Origin: JAGWBG01 sp034421095
GTDB taxonomy: Bacteria > Chloroflexota > Dehalococcoidia > Lucifugimonadales > JAGWBF01
Reading direction: 5' to 3'
Length of the DNA stretch: 64,000 nt
Assembly: GCA_034421095.1 (NCBI GenBank)
Contig: DAOUKR010000025.1
Location: forward strand, 262,820-326,819
In this document: positions 14,782-23,166 of the stretch, piece after piece
Numbering within the stretch: position 1 is the stretch's first letter
Layout of the letters: each line of letters opens with the position of its first letter
Program-made: the position numbers and the translations under genes
Notes under the pieces: model-generated
Database searches by the model: none
What the model saw: only the letters and a program-made list of their open reading frames with translations
Told to the model about the DNA's origin: nothing

Positions 14782-17298
14782 TTAGCTTACCTCAGCCCTC
14801 ACCTTGTCCAGAAATAGGGACACTTCCCGATACAGGGACTCATGGTGCGGCTTTCGGAGGTCGGGGTCGTCTCGAAAAAGCCTTGCGGCCTCCTCTCTGG
14901 CAGATTTGAGCAGGTCATGGTCCGAGAGGCGGGCAACCCGCAGAGCCGGCAGTCCGCTCTGGCGAGTACCAAAGTAGTCACCCGGACCCCGCAGGCTCAG
15001 GTCTACTTCGGCAAGCTGGAACCCGTCGTGTATCCGCTCCACCGCCAACAGGCGTTCCTTGGCCTCCGGGGTGGAATAGTCGGAAAGCAGGAGGCAGTAG
15101 CTCTTGTTCTCGCCGCGACCTACCCGCCCCCGAAACTGGTGTAGCTGGGACAGCCCAAAGCGATGGGCACCCTCCACCACCATCACGGTGGCATTGGGAA
15201 CGTCTATGCCCACCTCCACCACCGCCGTGGACACCAGTATGTCGGTGTCGCCGTTTCGGAACCTCCCCATGACCTCATCCTTTTCGCCGGGCGTCATTCT
15301 ACCGTGAAGCAGGCCCAACCTCAAATCAGGAAAGACCTCCGTAGAAAGGCGCTCGTATTCATCCGTAGCTGCCCTGGCCTCCACAGCGTCAGATTCCTCA
15401 ATGAGCGGGCAGATGACAAAGGCCTGTCGGCCATTACGGATTTCCTTGCGGACAAATCCGTAGGCTTCATTCCGCCGCTCTGGAGGTACGTTGCGTGTCA
15501 GCACTTGTTGCCTCCCCGGAGGAAGCTGGTCTATGGTGGATACGTCCAGGTCGCCATAGATGGTCAGGGCCAGGGTTCTCGGTATGGGGGTGGCGGACAT
15601 GACCAGCAAGTGGGGAGTCGTGCCACTCCTTTGCCGCAAGGCTGCTCGCTGCATTACCCCGAAGCGGTGCTGCTCGTCCACTACCGCCAGAGCAAGACGG
15701 GGAAATTCCACGCCCTCCTGAATCAGGGCGTGGGTCCCTATGGCTATGTCCAGCGTTCCCTCCGACACTCGCTGCTGTAGCTCCCGCTTCAAGGCTGCCC
15801 TGGTGCTGCCCGTGAGAAGCCCCACCGAGATAGGTCTGGGCAATGAGTCGAGATAAACGGTGATAAGGTTTTCTTCATGTAAGGGCCTGGCAAGCTCGCC
15901 CAGCAGTCGCGATACGGTGGCGAAATGCTGCTCCGCAAGAACTTCCGTGGGGACCATTATGGAACCCTGATAGCCGCTGGCGACGGCCTCCAGAAGGCCG
16001 GCAAGGGCGACCACAGTCTTTCCACTGCCTACCTCACCCTGAAGGAGACGGTTCATGGACGGAGTCCCTCTGGCCATATCAGCCAATATCTCCCCAAGAC
16101 ACCGCTCCTGGGCATCGGTGAGGCTGAAAGGCAGAGAGGCAATGAAACCATCTCTGACTTTGGGGTTGGCCTGCACCGATATTCCTTCCGCCGCATCCTG
16201 CCAGCTTCTGCGTCGCCTGAGCACCGCCATCTGTATCAGGAAGAACTCATCGAAGGCCAAGCGCTTTCGAGCCATCTCCAGGGAAATCAAGTCGTCGGGA
16301 TAGTGGGCCTGCAGGATGGCTTCAGGCAAGGAGACCAGTTTCGCTCTTTTCTGCAGGTCCTCAGGGATGAAATCTTCCATGCGAGGGACCCACTGTTCCA
16401 GGGCCTGCCAGATGATGCTTCGCAATCTGCGCGGGGCGAGACCCTCTGTGCCAGGGTATACCGGCACAAGCCTTCCCGTGTGTATCAGGCTTTCCTGTTT
16501 GTCGAGTATCTCAAACTCGGGCGACTGGAGCTGCAACTGGCCTCTGTAAGCCTCCACCCTGCCGCTGAGAGCCACCCTGGAATTGGGCTTCAGTACCCTG
16601 GCAACATAGGGTTGCCCAATCCAGACCGCTCTTACGTTACCGGTCTCGTCGCTCACCACCGCCTCGGTGGCCTTCAGCTTGCCTTTCTGCCCCAGTTTCG
16701 TTTCCCTGGCCTCCCAAACGGTGGCGACGACGGTCTGCTCCTCTCCCACCACAAGCTCGGAAATACTGGAGAAATTGGAGAAGTCATTGTGACGCCTGGG
16801 GAAGAGATAAAGGAGGTCTCTGATGGTGGCTACATCCAGCTTTAACAGCTTGCCCGATAACTTCGCGTCCACGCCTCGCAGCCGGTCAACGGGGGAATCC
16901 AGGCTAACACCGCCGGGGATGGACGTTGGTTTCAGGGGCGGGCCTTTCAATGGAGGGGGGGTGTCTTCCTTGTCATGGTCCGAGAGAATCGGACTGGCGG
17001 GGGATTCACCATCACCCGGAACTTCCTCTAATAATGCGATAGCACGCGACTCAATATCTTCAAGCCTGACAAGCCAACTGTGCACCCATTCCCGCCGTTG
17101 GGACGGGGTAAGGTCATGGTAGGGTACGCTCAGAGCATCACCGCTCGCTATGGCTGTGAATTCCGCGGCGTGCTGCTCCAGGAAGCGGTCCAAGCCGCCC
17201 ATCACGGCGTCGTCCTGGAACTTCTTTTCCTTCTCAAGATTGAGTATCTTACGGAAGAAGTCTAGATCAAGCCGGGCGGAGGCATCTCTGGAAGTCAT
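14782..17298 (-). CDS. recG: ATP-dependent DNA helicase RecG
   Basis: RecG remodels stalled replication forks and branch-migrates Holliday junctions. The 838-residue protein has an N-terminal extension of about 135 residues, longer than in E. coli RecG (693 aa). It is followed by the wedge/OB domain (from 'LRGVDAKLSGKLLKLDVATI') and two helicase domains. Walker A GEVGSGKT is at 421-428. The Walker B box is DEQH ('VVDEQHRFGVMQ'), and motif VI is near 'QFRGRVGRGENKSYC'. It lies 36 bases downstream of degV on the same strand, an order also seen near recG in Firmicutes. Confidence 0.96.
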   Translation of the reverse strand: MTSRDASARLDLDFFRKILNLEKEKKFQDDAVMGGLDRFLEQHAAEFTAIASGDALSVPYHDLTPSQRREWVHSWLVRLEDIESRAIALLEEVPGDGESPASPILSDHDKEDTPPPLKGPPLKPTSIPGGVSLDSPVDRLRGVDAKLSGKLLKLDVATIRDLLYLFPRRHNDFSNFSSISELVVGEEQTVVATVWEARETKLGQKGKLKATEAVVSDETGNVRAVWIGQPYVARVLKPNSRVALSGRVEAYRGQLQLQSPEFEILDKQESLIHTGRLVPVYPGTEGLAPRRLRSIIWQALEQWVPRMEDFIPEDLQKRAKLVSLPEAILQAHYPDDLISLEMARKRLAFDEFFLIQMAVLRRRRSWQDAAEGISVQANPKVRDGFIASLPFSLTDAQERCLGEILADMARGTPSMNRLLQGEVGSGKTVVALAGLLEAVASGYQGSIMVPTEVLAEQHFATVSRLLGELARPLHEENLITVYLDSLPRPISVGLLTGSTRAALKRELQQRVSEGTLDIAIGTHALIQEGVEFPRLALAVVDEQHRFGVMQRAALRQRSGTTPHLLVMSATPIPRTLALTIYGDLDVSTIDQLPPGRQQVLTRNVPPERRNEAYGFVRKEIRNGRQAFVICPLIEESDAVEARAATDEYERLSTEVFPDLRLGLLHGRMTPGEKDEVMGRFRNGDTDILVSTAVVEVGIDVPNATVMVVEGAHRFGLSQLHQFRGRVGRGENKSYCLLLSDYSTPEAKERLLAVERIHDGFQLAEVDLSLRGPGDYFGTRQSGLPALRVARLSDHDLLKSAREEAARLFRDDPDLRKPHHESLYREVSLFLDKVRAEVS

Positions 17299-17334
17299 CG
17301 CAAGGCAAGTGTACCATGAAGGATGGAAAGCCTG

Positions 17335-18180
17335 CTAGGAGGATGATGTCAGTCCTACACCCAATGCTCCCGGGCCAAGGTATGTACCTACCACGGGGCC
17401 GAACCTGGACATGACAATCCGGTCGTCGGGGACCAGGTCCTTGAGCTGCTCCTTGAGGGATTCCGCCTCGTCCGGCGTAGTGCTGTATATGATGGAAAGG
17501 GACTTCACGGGAGCAAGACCCCTTACAATATCCACCAGCCGACGCAGGCCCCGCTCCCTGGTACGGGCACGCTCCAACGGATGTGCCTCCCCGTCCTTAA
17601 TCATAAGCAGAGGTTTTATGTTAAGAAGAGACCCCACAAAGGCACTGGCCTTGCCTATGCGCCCCCCCTTCTGGAGATACTCAAGGGTATCCACGAGGAA
17701 ATAGCTGTGAGTCTGGGAGAGGGAACTCTGAACACCCGCCACCACCTGGTCGAAAGAGGCACCGGAACGTACCATCCGAGCCGCCTCCAGGGCCACCAGC
17801 CCCAGACCCACGGAAGCCGTCCGGGAGTCTATAATTTCAATGCTCCCCGACCCGGATGACTGAATGGCATCCCTTGCCTGTGTGGCCGAGTTGAGTGTGC
17901 CGCTGAGCTTGCCGGAGACATGAATGGATACCACGTCATGGCCTTCACTACGCAGCGGCTCGTACACCTGTACGAAGTCGTTGACCGAGGGCTGGGCGGT
18001 GGTGGGCAGCCGGGGACTGGCTACCAGTTTACGGTAGAACTCATCCGGCCCGATGTCTATTCCGTCTTTGTATACCTCATCATCGAAATGGACGTTGCAA
18101 GGAATTACCGTTAAACCCCACTGCTCCGCCAACTCCCGGGGCAAATCGCACGTGCTATCCGTAACCAGTTTCACCGCCAT
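17335..18180 (-). CDS. DegV family fatty-acid-binding protein (FakB-like)
   Basis: DegV proteins bind a fatty acid and present it to the kinase FakA. The 281-residue protein has the family's N-terminal 'VTDSTCDLP', the 'TTAQPSVNDF' loop and the lipid-headgroup segment 'IHVSGKLSGTLNSA'. ATG 18180 has GGAGG upstream. It lies between fakA and recG on the same strand, 141 bases after the fakA stop, so the two halves of a fatty acid kinase are encoded together. Confidence 0.9.
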   Translation of the reverse strand: MAVKLVTDSTCDLPRELAEQWGLTVIPCNVHFDDEVYKDGIDIGPDEFYRKLVASPRLPTTAQPSVNDFVQVYEPLRSEGHDVVSIHVSGKLSGTLNSATQARDAIQSSGSGSIEIIDSRTASVGLGLVALEAARMVRSGASFDQVVAGVQSSLSQTHSYFLVDTLEYLQKGGRIGKASAFVGSLLNIKPLLMIKDGEAHPLERARTRERGLRRLVDIVRGLAPVKSLSIIYSTTPDEAESLKEQLKDLVPDDRIVMSRFGPVVGTYLGPGALGVGLTSSS

Positions 18181-18321
18181 GATGCAAGCCTCCTGGCCGT
18201 TATTTCCAGGGTCTCCGACATGGAAGAGACCTTTCCGTAATCTGTGCCGAAGCTACGAGTTCCTGCCTACGGAGTGCCGAAGCGTGGGTGGGCTTCTCTT
18301 GGATGAAACATCATGCCCCGT

Positions 18322-20121
18322 TCACTCCAGAGAGGCGACGTAATGATAAAAAGGCTGTCCGCCGTACACCACTTCTATTTCAACGCCGGGGATACTTTCT
18401 TGCAGACGGGCTGCCTCCTCACCGGCTTGGCCTTCATCCACGTCGCCACCCCAATACAACGTTATCAGTTGCCCACTCTCCGGCCCAACTTTGAGCAAGG
18501 TCGTCTGCAGAGCCAGGAAGGCCGAGTCCTCGGCAGTCACCAATTCTCCTTCAAGAATGCCGATGTACTGCCCCTCCTGAACGGCAAGCTCTCCCAGGGT
18601 TACCGGACGCACCGCAGTTGTCACTTCTATGGTTTTCACTGTAGCAAGAGCTTCATCCATAGACCTGAGAACGCTTTCCATGTCGCCTTCAGGGTTGAAG
18701 GCCAGGAGAGCAGCCACGCCCTGGGGTATGGTACGCGACGGGACAACATGTAGCGTTACATCCCCGTCCGGGTCCCCTTCCACTACCGTGGCAGCCTGCC
18801 TGGCAACGGGTATTATATTGGGATTATTGGGCAGCAGGATTACATCCTTTGCTCCCGTATCCCGGGCGGCATCCAGCAACTCCTGAGTGCTGGGGTTCAT
18901 GGTCTGCCCCCCAGCGACTACGGATGCACAGCCCAGATCCCGGAACAAATCAGTGTACCCGTCGCCCCAGGCCACCGCAACCACCGCAATCGCCGTCTCC
19001 TTTCCCGCCGGCTGACGGGGAGCCTCGGGCGCCCCGATCTGGGCGCGGTGGAGGGCCATGAACTCCTCGTGTTGCTGGTCCATGTTGGTCATGCTCACCT
19101 GGTCTATGGTCCCCAGAGAAACGGCGTAGCTAATCACGGGGCCAGGGTCGTGGGCATGCACGTGTACCTTTACCAGGTCGCCACCTCCTACCACAACCGT
19201 TGACTCTGCCAAGGAGGATAGCTCCTCGCGAATCTTGTCCGCATCCAACCCATGGCCCTGAATCAGAAGTTGGGTACAATAGCCGTAAAGCTCTTCCTCG
19301 GTGGAGGCCAGGTAGTCCTCATGCACCACGGGCTGACCTAACGAATGGTCCAAGACTCCCGGAGATGGGACATTTTCAAAGGACGTGTTTGGGGAGACAG
19401 GGACACTTAGCTCCAGCGTCTCTACCTCCACCCCGGAGAGGCAGTAAAACGCACCTTCGATAAGGGTAACAACTCCCTGGCCGCCGGCATCTACGACGCC
19501 GGCCTCCCGCAGCACCGGAAGTTGCAGTGGAGTCCTGGAGAGGGACTCCTTCGCGGCTCCCAGGGCAGCCTCCAGCACGGATAGCGGGTCCCCGTAGCCC
19601 TCGGCCCCTCCAGCACGTCGAGTTGCTGCCATAGATAGCTCGCGTATTACCGTCAGCATGGTGCCATCCACAGGCTTGCTCACCGAGTTGTAGGCCGCCC
19701 GCGAAGCCAACTCGAAGGCATGGGCAAGGTCCTCTCCGTTGGACTCATCCTTTCCCTGAAAGCCCTGAGACAGACCGTAGAAAAACTGGGAGAGAATTAC
19801 CCCGCTATTGCCCCGGGCACCCAGAAGCGCCCCGTGGGCCATGGCAGACATCACCGCTCCTACGGATGAGTCCGCAGCCCGTGAGCACTCGTCATTCACC
19901 GAGCGCATGGTGAGGAGCATGTTGGTCCCAGTGTCGCCATCGGGCACGGGAAAGACATTAAGGGCGTTGATAGCGTCCCGGTATCGCTCCAGGCATCGAG
20001 TAGCCGCCTCAAAGGCCCTCCGTAGCTCATCTCCGCTCAGCATCTGCGAAGGAAAACTTCCCTCCACCGACCCGATGCTGTCCCGGCCCACTGCTACCCC
20101 TTCGTTCTCAGATCCATTCAT
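18322..20121 (-). CDS. fakA: Fatty acid kinase catalytic subunit FakA (DAK2/DegV-associated)
   Basis: The 599-residue protein starts with a Dak2-type nucleotide-binding domain. The metal-binding 'NVFPVPDGDTGTNM' (about residue 55) and 'GARGNSGVILSQFFYG' are intact. The middle domain and the C-terminal DegV-like phospho-transfer region follow. FakA phosphorylates acyl chains presented by FakB to give acyl-phosphate for PlsY. The adjacent degV gene and the plsY gene at 37.4 kb fit this pathway. The start region (MNGSENEGV) is less conserved than the rest, so a start some 20 codons downstream is possible. Confidence 0.9.
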   Translation of the reverse strand: MNGSENEGVAVGRDSIGSVEGSFPSQMLSGDELRRAFEAATRCLERYRDAINALNVFPVPDGDTGTNMLLTMRSVNDECSRAADSSVGAVMSAMAHGALLGARGNSGVILSQFFYGLSQGFQGKDESNGEDLAHAFELASRAAYNSVSKPVDGTMLTVIRELSMAATRRAGGAEGYGDPLSVLEAALGAAKESLSRTPLQLPVLREAGVVDAGGQGVVTLIEGAFYCLSGVEVETLELSVPVSPNTSFENVPSPGVLDHSLGQPVVHEDYLASTEEELYGYCTQLLIQGHGLDADKIREELSSLAESTVVVGGGDLVKVHVHAHDPGPVISYAVSLGTIDQVSMTNMDQQHEEFMALHRAQIGAPEAPRQPAGKETAIAVVAVAWGDGYTDLFRDLGCASVVAGGQTMNPSTQELLDAARDTGAKDVILLPNNPNIIPVARQAATVVEGDPDGDVTLHVVPSRTIPQGVAALLAFNPEGDMESVLRSMDEALATVKTIEVTTAVRPVTLGELAVQEGQYIGILEGELVTAEDSAFLALQTTLLKVGPESGQLITLYWGGDVDEGQAGEEAARLQESIPGVEIEVVYGGQPFYHYVASLE

Positions 20122-20201
20122 GGCAGTCCCTTCACTAGCAAACTTAGAAAGGCCTTTTCAAGGGGTAGCGTTTCCTTTTAGATGCTATGGCAGTGGCAAT
20201 G

Positions 20202-20312
20202 TGTCACTCTGAACGGAGCGAAGTGAGGAATTAAGGGGGCTGTCGTGCCTACGGCAGGCTAGAGCTTGAAGGATATAGCTCCTAGATTCTTCGCTACCCT
20301 TGGAATGACATG
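20202..20312. repeat. Roughly 110-bp element with terminal inverted repeats in the fakA-rpmB spacer
   Basis: The left end reads TGTCACTCTGAACGGAGCGA and the right end, reverse-complemented, reads ATGTCATTCCAAGGGTAGCG; the ends match as imperfect terminal inverted repeats. A related single end is at 58725-58768. The element is too short to encode a protein and resembles a non-autonomous MITE or REP-type sequence. Confidence 0.6.
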
Positions 20313-20378
20313 ATCGCGGGATGACACAGAAGAAACTCAACCATCTGGATGGGAACGCTACCTTTTCTAAGCAGGTCC

Positions 20379-20408
20379 TTGTCAGTGCTCCTCAAGCTAT
20401 GATATGCT
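20379..20408 (+). promoter_or_regulatory. Promoter of rpmB
   Basis: TTGTCA (20379-20384), an 18-base spacer and TATGCT (20403-20408) precede rpmB. Transcription would start near 20415 and leave a leader of about 48 bases that includes AAGGA eight bases before the ATG at 20463. The rest of the 341-base fakA-rpmB spacer is repeat sequence. Confidence 0.55.
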
Positions 20409-20462
20409 AACCACCTGGATTTTACCGAAAGTGATTTAGACAGTCAAACAAGGAACGTATTC

Positions 20463-20648
20463 ATGAAATGCGCAGTTTGTGGCAAAGTTGGCATGTCAGG
20501 AAACAACGTAAGCCACTCCAAGAGACGTACCAAGACCCGTTTCATGCCCAACGTACACAAGATGACCCTCTCCATGAACGGAGAGTCCAAGAAGGTGAAA
20601 ATCTGCACCCGATGCCTGAGGAGTCAGCACAAGGCCGCCAGGGCTTAG
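20463..20648 (+). CDS. rpmB: 50S ribosomal protein bL28
   Basis: The 61-residue basic protein is full length for bL28. It keeps the zinc-ribbon form with CAVC at residues 3-6 and CTRC near residue 48, and the 'SHSKRRTKTRFMPNVH' core that contacts 23S rRNA. It is transcribed alone and divergently from fakA. rpmB next to fakA, degV and recG is a recurring neighbourhood in Gram-positive-like genomes. The stop is 21 bases from the convergent rpe gene. Confidence 0.96.
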   Translation: MKCAVCGKVGMSGNNVSHSKRRTKTRFMPNVHKMTLSMNGESKKVKICTRCLRSQHKAARA

Positions 20649-20669
20649 AGGGGGCTGTCCCTGACTTGC

Positions 20670-21383
20670 TCAGGGGCCGCTAACGTTCGCAATGCTGTCC
20701 TTTAGCCTCTTCATAGCAACCTCTACCGATTCCACCTTGTTGAAAATCGCCGAGCCTGCCACGAGAATCGTAGCGCCGGACCTCACCGCTGCGGGGGCCG
20801 TGTCCGCATTTATGCCGCCGTCTGCCTGAATCTCAGGCCCAAATCCCCGCTCCTTCAGAATGTCCTTCAGCCTGGCCGCCTTATCCAGTGCCTCGGGTAT
20901 GAGCTTCTGGCCCCCGAAACCGGGGTTTACCGTGCCCACCAGGGCTATGTCCACGTAGCACAGCACCTCTTCAATGGCAGCCAGGGATGTACCGGGGTTG
21001 ATGGCTATGCCGACCTGGACGCCTTCATCCTTAATCTGATGTATCACGCGGTGCAGGTGCAGACATGCCTCGCTGTGTATGATGATGTGGTCTGCACCTG
21101 CCTTGATGAAGTCGGATATAAAGCGGTCCGGCTCCTCTATCTGTAGATGAACGTTCAGAGGCAGATGGGTAGAGGCGCGTATTCCCTCCACCACGACAGG
21201 CCCCATGGTGATATTGGGGACAAAATGGCCGTCCATGACATCTACGTGTATGTAGTCTGCCCCTGCCCTGGTGACCTCGGCCACGTGCTCCCCCAGACGG
21301 CTGAAATCCGCCGACAGGACCGACGGTGCTATCTTGACACGGGGCGTGGAGCCAGTATCAGTCGAAGTCCCTTGTTCGCTCAT
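20670..21383 (-). CDS. rpe: Ribulose-phosphate 3-epimerase
   Basis: This enzyme interconverts ribulose 5-phosphate and xylulose 5-phosphate in the pentose phosphate pathway. The 237-residue TIM barrel has 'APSVLSADFSRLG', the metal and catalytic stretch 'YIHVDVMDGHFVPNITMGP', 'IIHSEA' with a metal-binding His, 'VNPGFGGQ' and 'IQADGGIN'. It starts five bases upstream of the argH stop side of the cluster and is the last gene of the arginine-cluster transcription unit. Confidence 0.95.
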   Translation of the reverse strand: MSEQGTSTDTGSTPRVKIAPSVLSADFSRLGEHVAEVTRAGADYIHVDVMDGHFVPNITMGPVVVEGIRASTHLPLNVHLQIEEPDRFISDFIKAGADHIIIHSEACLHLHRVIHQIKDEGVQVGIAINPGTSLAAIEEVLCYVDIALVGTVNPGFGGQKLIPEALDKAARLKDILKERGFGPEIQADGGINADTAPAAVRSGATILVAGSAIFNKVESVEVAMKRLKDSIANVSGP

Positions 21384-21388
21384 CCCTC

Positions 21389-22777
21389 TTACCCCTTCGC
21401 CAAGGGCTTGCCGCCCAAGGCGGAGTCCAAAAGATTCCTGGCATGGGCCAGCGCCGCTTCCACCCTCCGGGGTGCCGTACCGCCCTCAACATCACGGGCC
21501 GCTACCGAGGACTCGGCGGTCACGGCGTAAACATCCTCGCCGAATTGGGGGGAAAAGCGCCGGTACTCTTCAATCTCAAGCTGGTGCAGGCTCATTCCCC
21601 GGGACACGGCGTAGCCGCAGAGCTTGTTTACGATTCCGTGAGCCTCCCGGAAGGGCACACCCTTTGCACTCACCAGATAGTCGGCAAGGTCTGTAGCCAG
21701 CATGTAGCTCTCCCCTGCCGCCTCGGTCATGTGCTCAGCATTCACTTTCAGGGTTGATACCATTCCCTTGAACACGTCTAGGGTTGCCAGAACGGTATCT
21801 ATGGTGTCAAACGTACCCTCCTTGTCCTCCTGCAAGTCCCGATTGTAGGTCAGTGGCAGCCCCTTGAGTACCGTCAGGATACCAATGAGGTTGCCGTACA
21901 CGCGACCCGTCTTGCCCCTGGCTATCTCGGCAAAATCGGGGTTGCGTTTCTGAGGCATGATGCTGCTGCCGGTAACGTAGTCCTCTGCCAGCGATATGTA
22001 CCCGAACTCACGGGATGACCAGATGACGAACTCTTCGGCCATGCGAGACAGGTGCATCATGGAGATGGCACCTGCAGAGTTGTACTCGGCAAGGAAGTCT
22101 CTGTCGGATACGGCGTCCATACTATTGGCACTCACCCCGGCAAATCCCAACTCCAGGGCCAGGAACTCCCTGTCCGTAGGATAGGGCACACCTGCCAGGG
22201 CGCCACTGCCCAGGGGGAGGACGTCGGCCCTCCGGTAGCAGTCCTGGAAGCGCTGGCAGTCACGCTCCAACATGTGGAAGTAGGCGAGCATGTGATGGGA
22301 GAAGAGCACGGGCTGGGCACGCTGCAAATGGGTGTACCCTGGCATCAGGACACCTCTGTGAGCCTCGGCTAAGTCCAGGATGGCAGCCTGAAGGCCCCTG
22401 ATACATTTGACGGTATCGCGAATAGCTTCCTTGACGTACATCCTCATGTCCAGGGATACCTGGTCGTTCCGAGAGCGGCCCGTGTGGAGCTTCCCCGCCA
22501 CCTCACTGCCTATTATCTCGTGAAGCCGGGCCTCCACGTTCATGTGGATGTCTTCCAGGTCCTCTTTCCAGGGGAACGTACCTGCTCGTATCTCCTCCCG
22601 GATGGCGACCAGGCCCGTGACGATAAGCTCGGCTTCTTCATCGGAGACAATCGCCTGTTTTGCCAGCATTCTGGCATGGGCTATGGAGCCGGCAATGTCA
22701 TGCCGGTAAAGACGCCGGTCGTAGTGGATGGAGACGGTGTACCTGTTAGCTCTAATACCCTCGTGCTGGCCCTCCAT
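21389..22777 (-). CDS. argH: Argininosuccinate lyase
   Basis: This enzyme splits argininosuccinate into arginine and fumarate. ATG 22777 is chosen because a perfect AGGAGG lies six bases upstream; the frame is open to 22888, but that part has no family similarity. The 462-residue product has 'HTGRSRNDQVSLDMRMY', the His in 'TGYTHLQRAQP'-type sequence (here 'PGYTHLQRAQP') and the mobile loop 'GSSIMPQKRNPDFAEIARGK'. The N-terminal 'WGGRF' segment of most ArgH proteins is absent or altered (MEGQHEGIRANRYTVSIHYD), a modest oddity. Confidence 0.95.
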   Translation of the reverse strand: MEGQHEGIRANRYTVSIHYDRRLYRHDIAGSIAHARMLAKQAIVSDEEAELIVTGLVAIREEIRAGTFPWKEDLEDIHMNVEARLHEIIGSEVAGKLHTGRSRNDQVSLDMRMYVKEAIRDTVKCIRGLQAAILDLAEAHRGVLMPGYTHLQRAQPVLFSHHMLAYFHMLERDCQRFQDCYRRADVLPLGSGALAGVPYPTDREFLALELGFAGVSANSMDAVSDRDFLAEYNSAGAISMMHLSRMAEEFVIWSSREFGYISLAEDYVTGSSIMPQKRNPDFAEIARGKTGRVYGNLIGILTVLKGLPLTYNRDLQEDKEGTFDTIDTVLATLDVFKGMVSTLKVNAEHMTEAAGESYMLATDLADYLVSAKGVPFREAHGIVNKLCGYAVSRGMSLHQLEIEEYRRFSPQFGEDVYAVTAESSVAARDVEGGTAPRRVEAALAHARNLLDSALGGKPLAKG

Positions 22778-22805
22778 GCCGGGCCTCCTGAAACCATATC
22801 TTAAT

Positions 22806-23162
22806 CTAAAGCAGTAGAAGCTCTGTGGGATTAAGCTCGCCCGTAGAGGGGTCCACCTGGTAGCCCAAGACTTCCAGTGCGGTAACACCTAGCACCGGGG
22901 TATCGCCCTCGCCGCCAAATACTGCCGTAATGCCTGCGGAAACGTCACGGTACTTGATGTTCACAGTGCCCGTCTCTCTCTCAATTACCCCTCCGAAAGC
23001 CCTGAATCTTCGCCTGCCAAGAGAGGGAATCCCAAGCTGTGAGAACACAGACCCGGGTATGACACTCAGTATAGCGCCGGTGTCTACCAGCAACTCCATT
23101 TCCTGGCAGCGTTCCTCCCGTGTAGGGTTGCAAACCAGCACCCTGACATGCACGAACCCCAT
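22806..23162 (-). CDS. Small retropepsin-like aspartic protease
   Basis: ATG 23162, five bases after the argG stop, gives a 118-residue protein. The upstream frame to 23321 overlaps argG and is a shadow. The active-site motif 'LLVDTGAILSVIP' has Asp27-Thr-Gly followed by Ala. A second hydrophobic-glycine element ('PVLGVTALEVLGYQVD') matches the C-terminal half of a single-domain retropepsin that would act as a homodimer. There is no signal peptide or membrane helix, so it is probably cytoplasmic. It is wedged between argG and argH in a tight operon; its target is unknown. Confidence 0.78.
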   Translation of the reverse strand: MGFVHVRVLVCNPTREERCQEMELLVDTGAILSVIPGSVFSQLGIPSLGRRRFRAFGGVIERETGTVNIKYRDVSAGITAVFGGEGDTPVLGVTALEVLGYQVDPSTGELNPTELLLL

Positions 23163-23166
23163 ATCT

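Noticed and set aside
22778..22888. N-terminal extension of argH
   Set aside because: The added residues are not ArgH-like, and AGGAGG stands six bases before ATG 22777.
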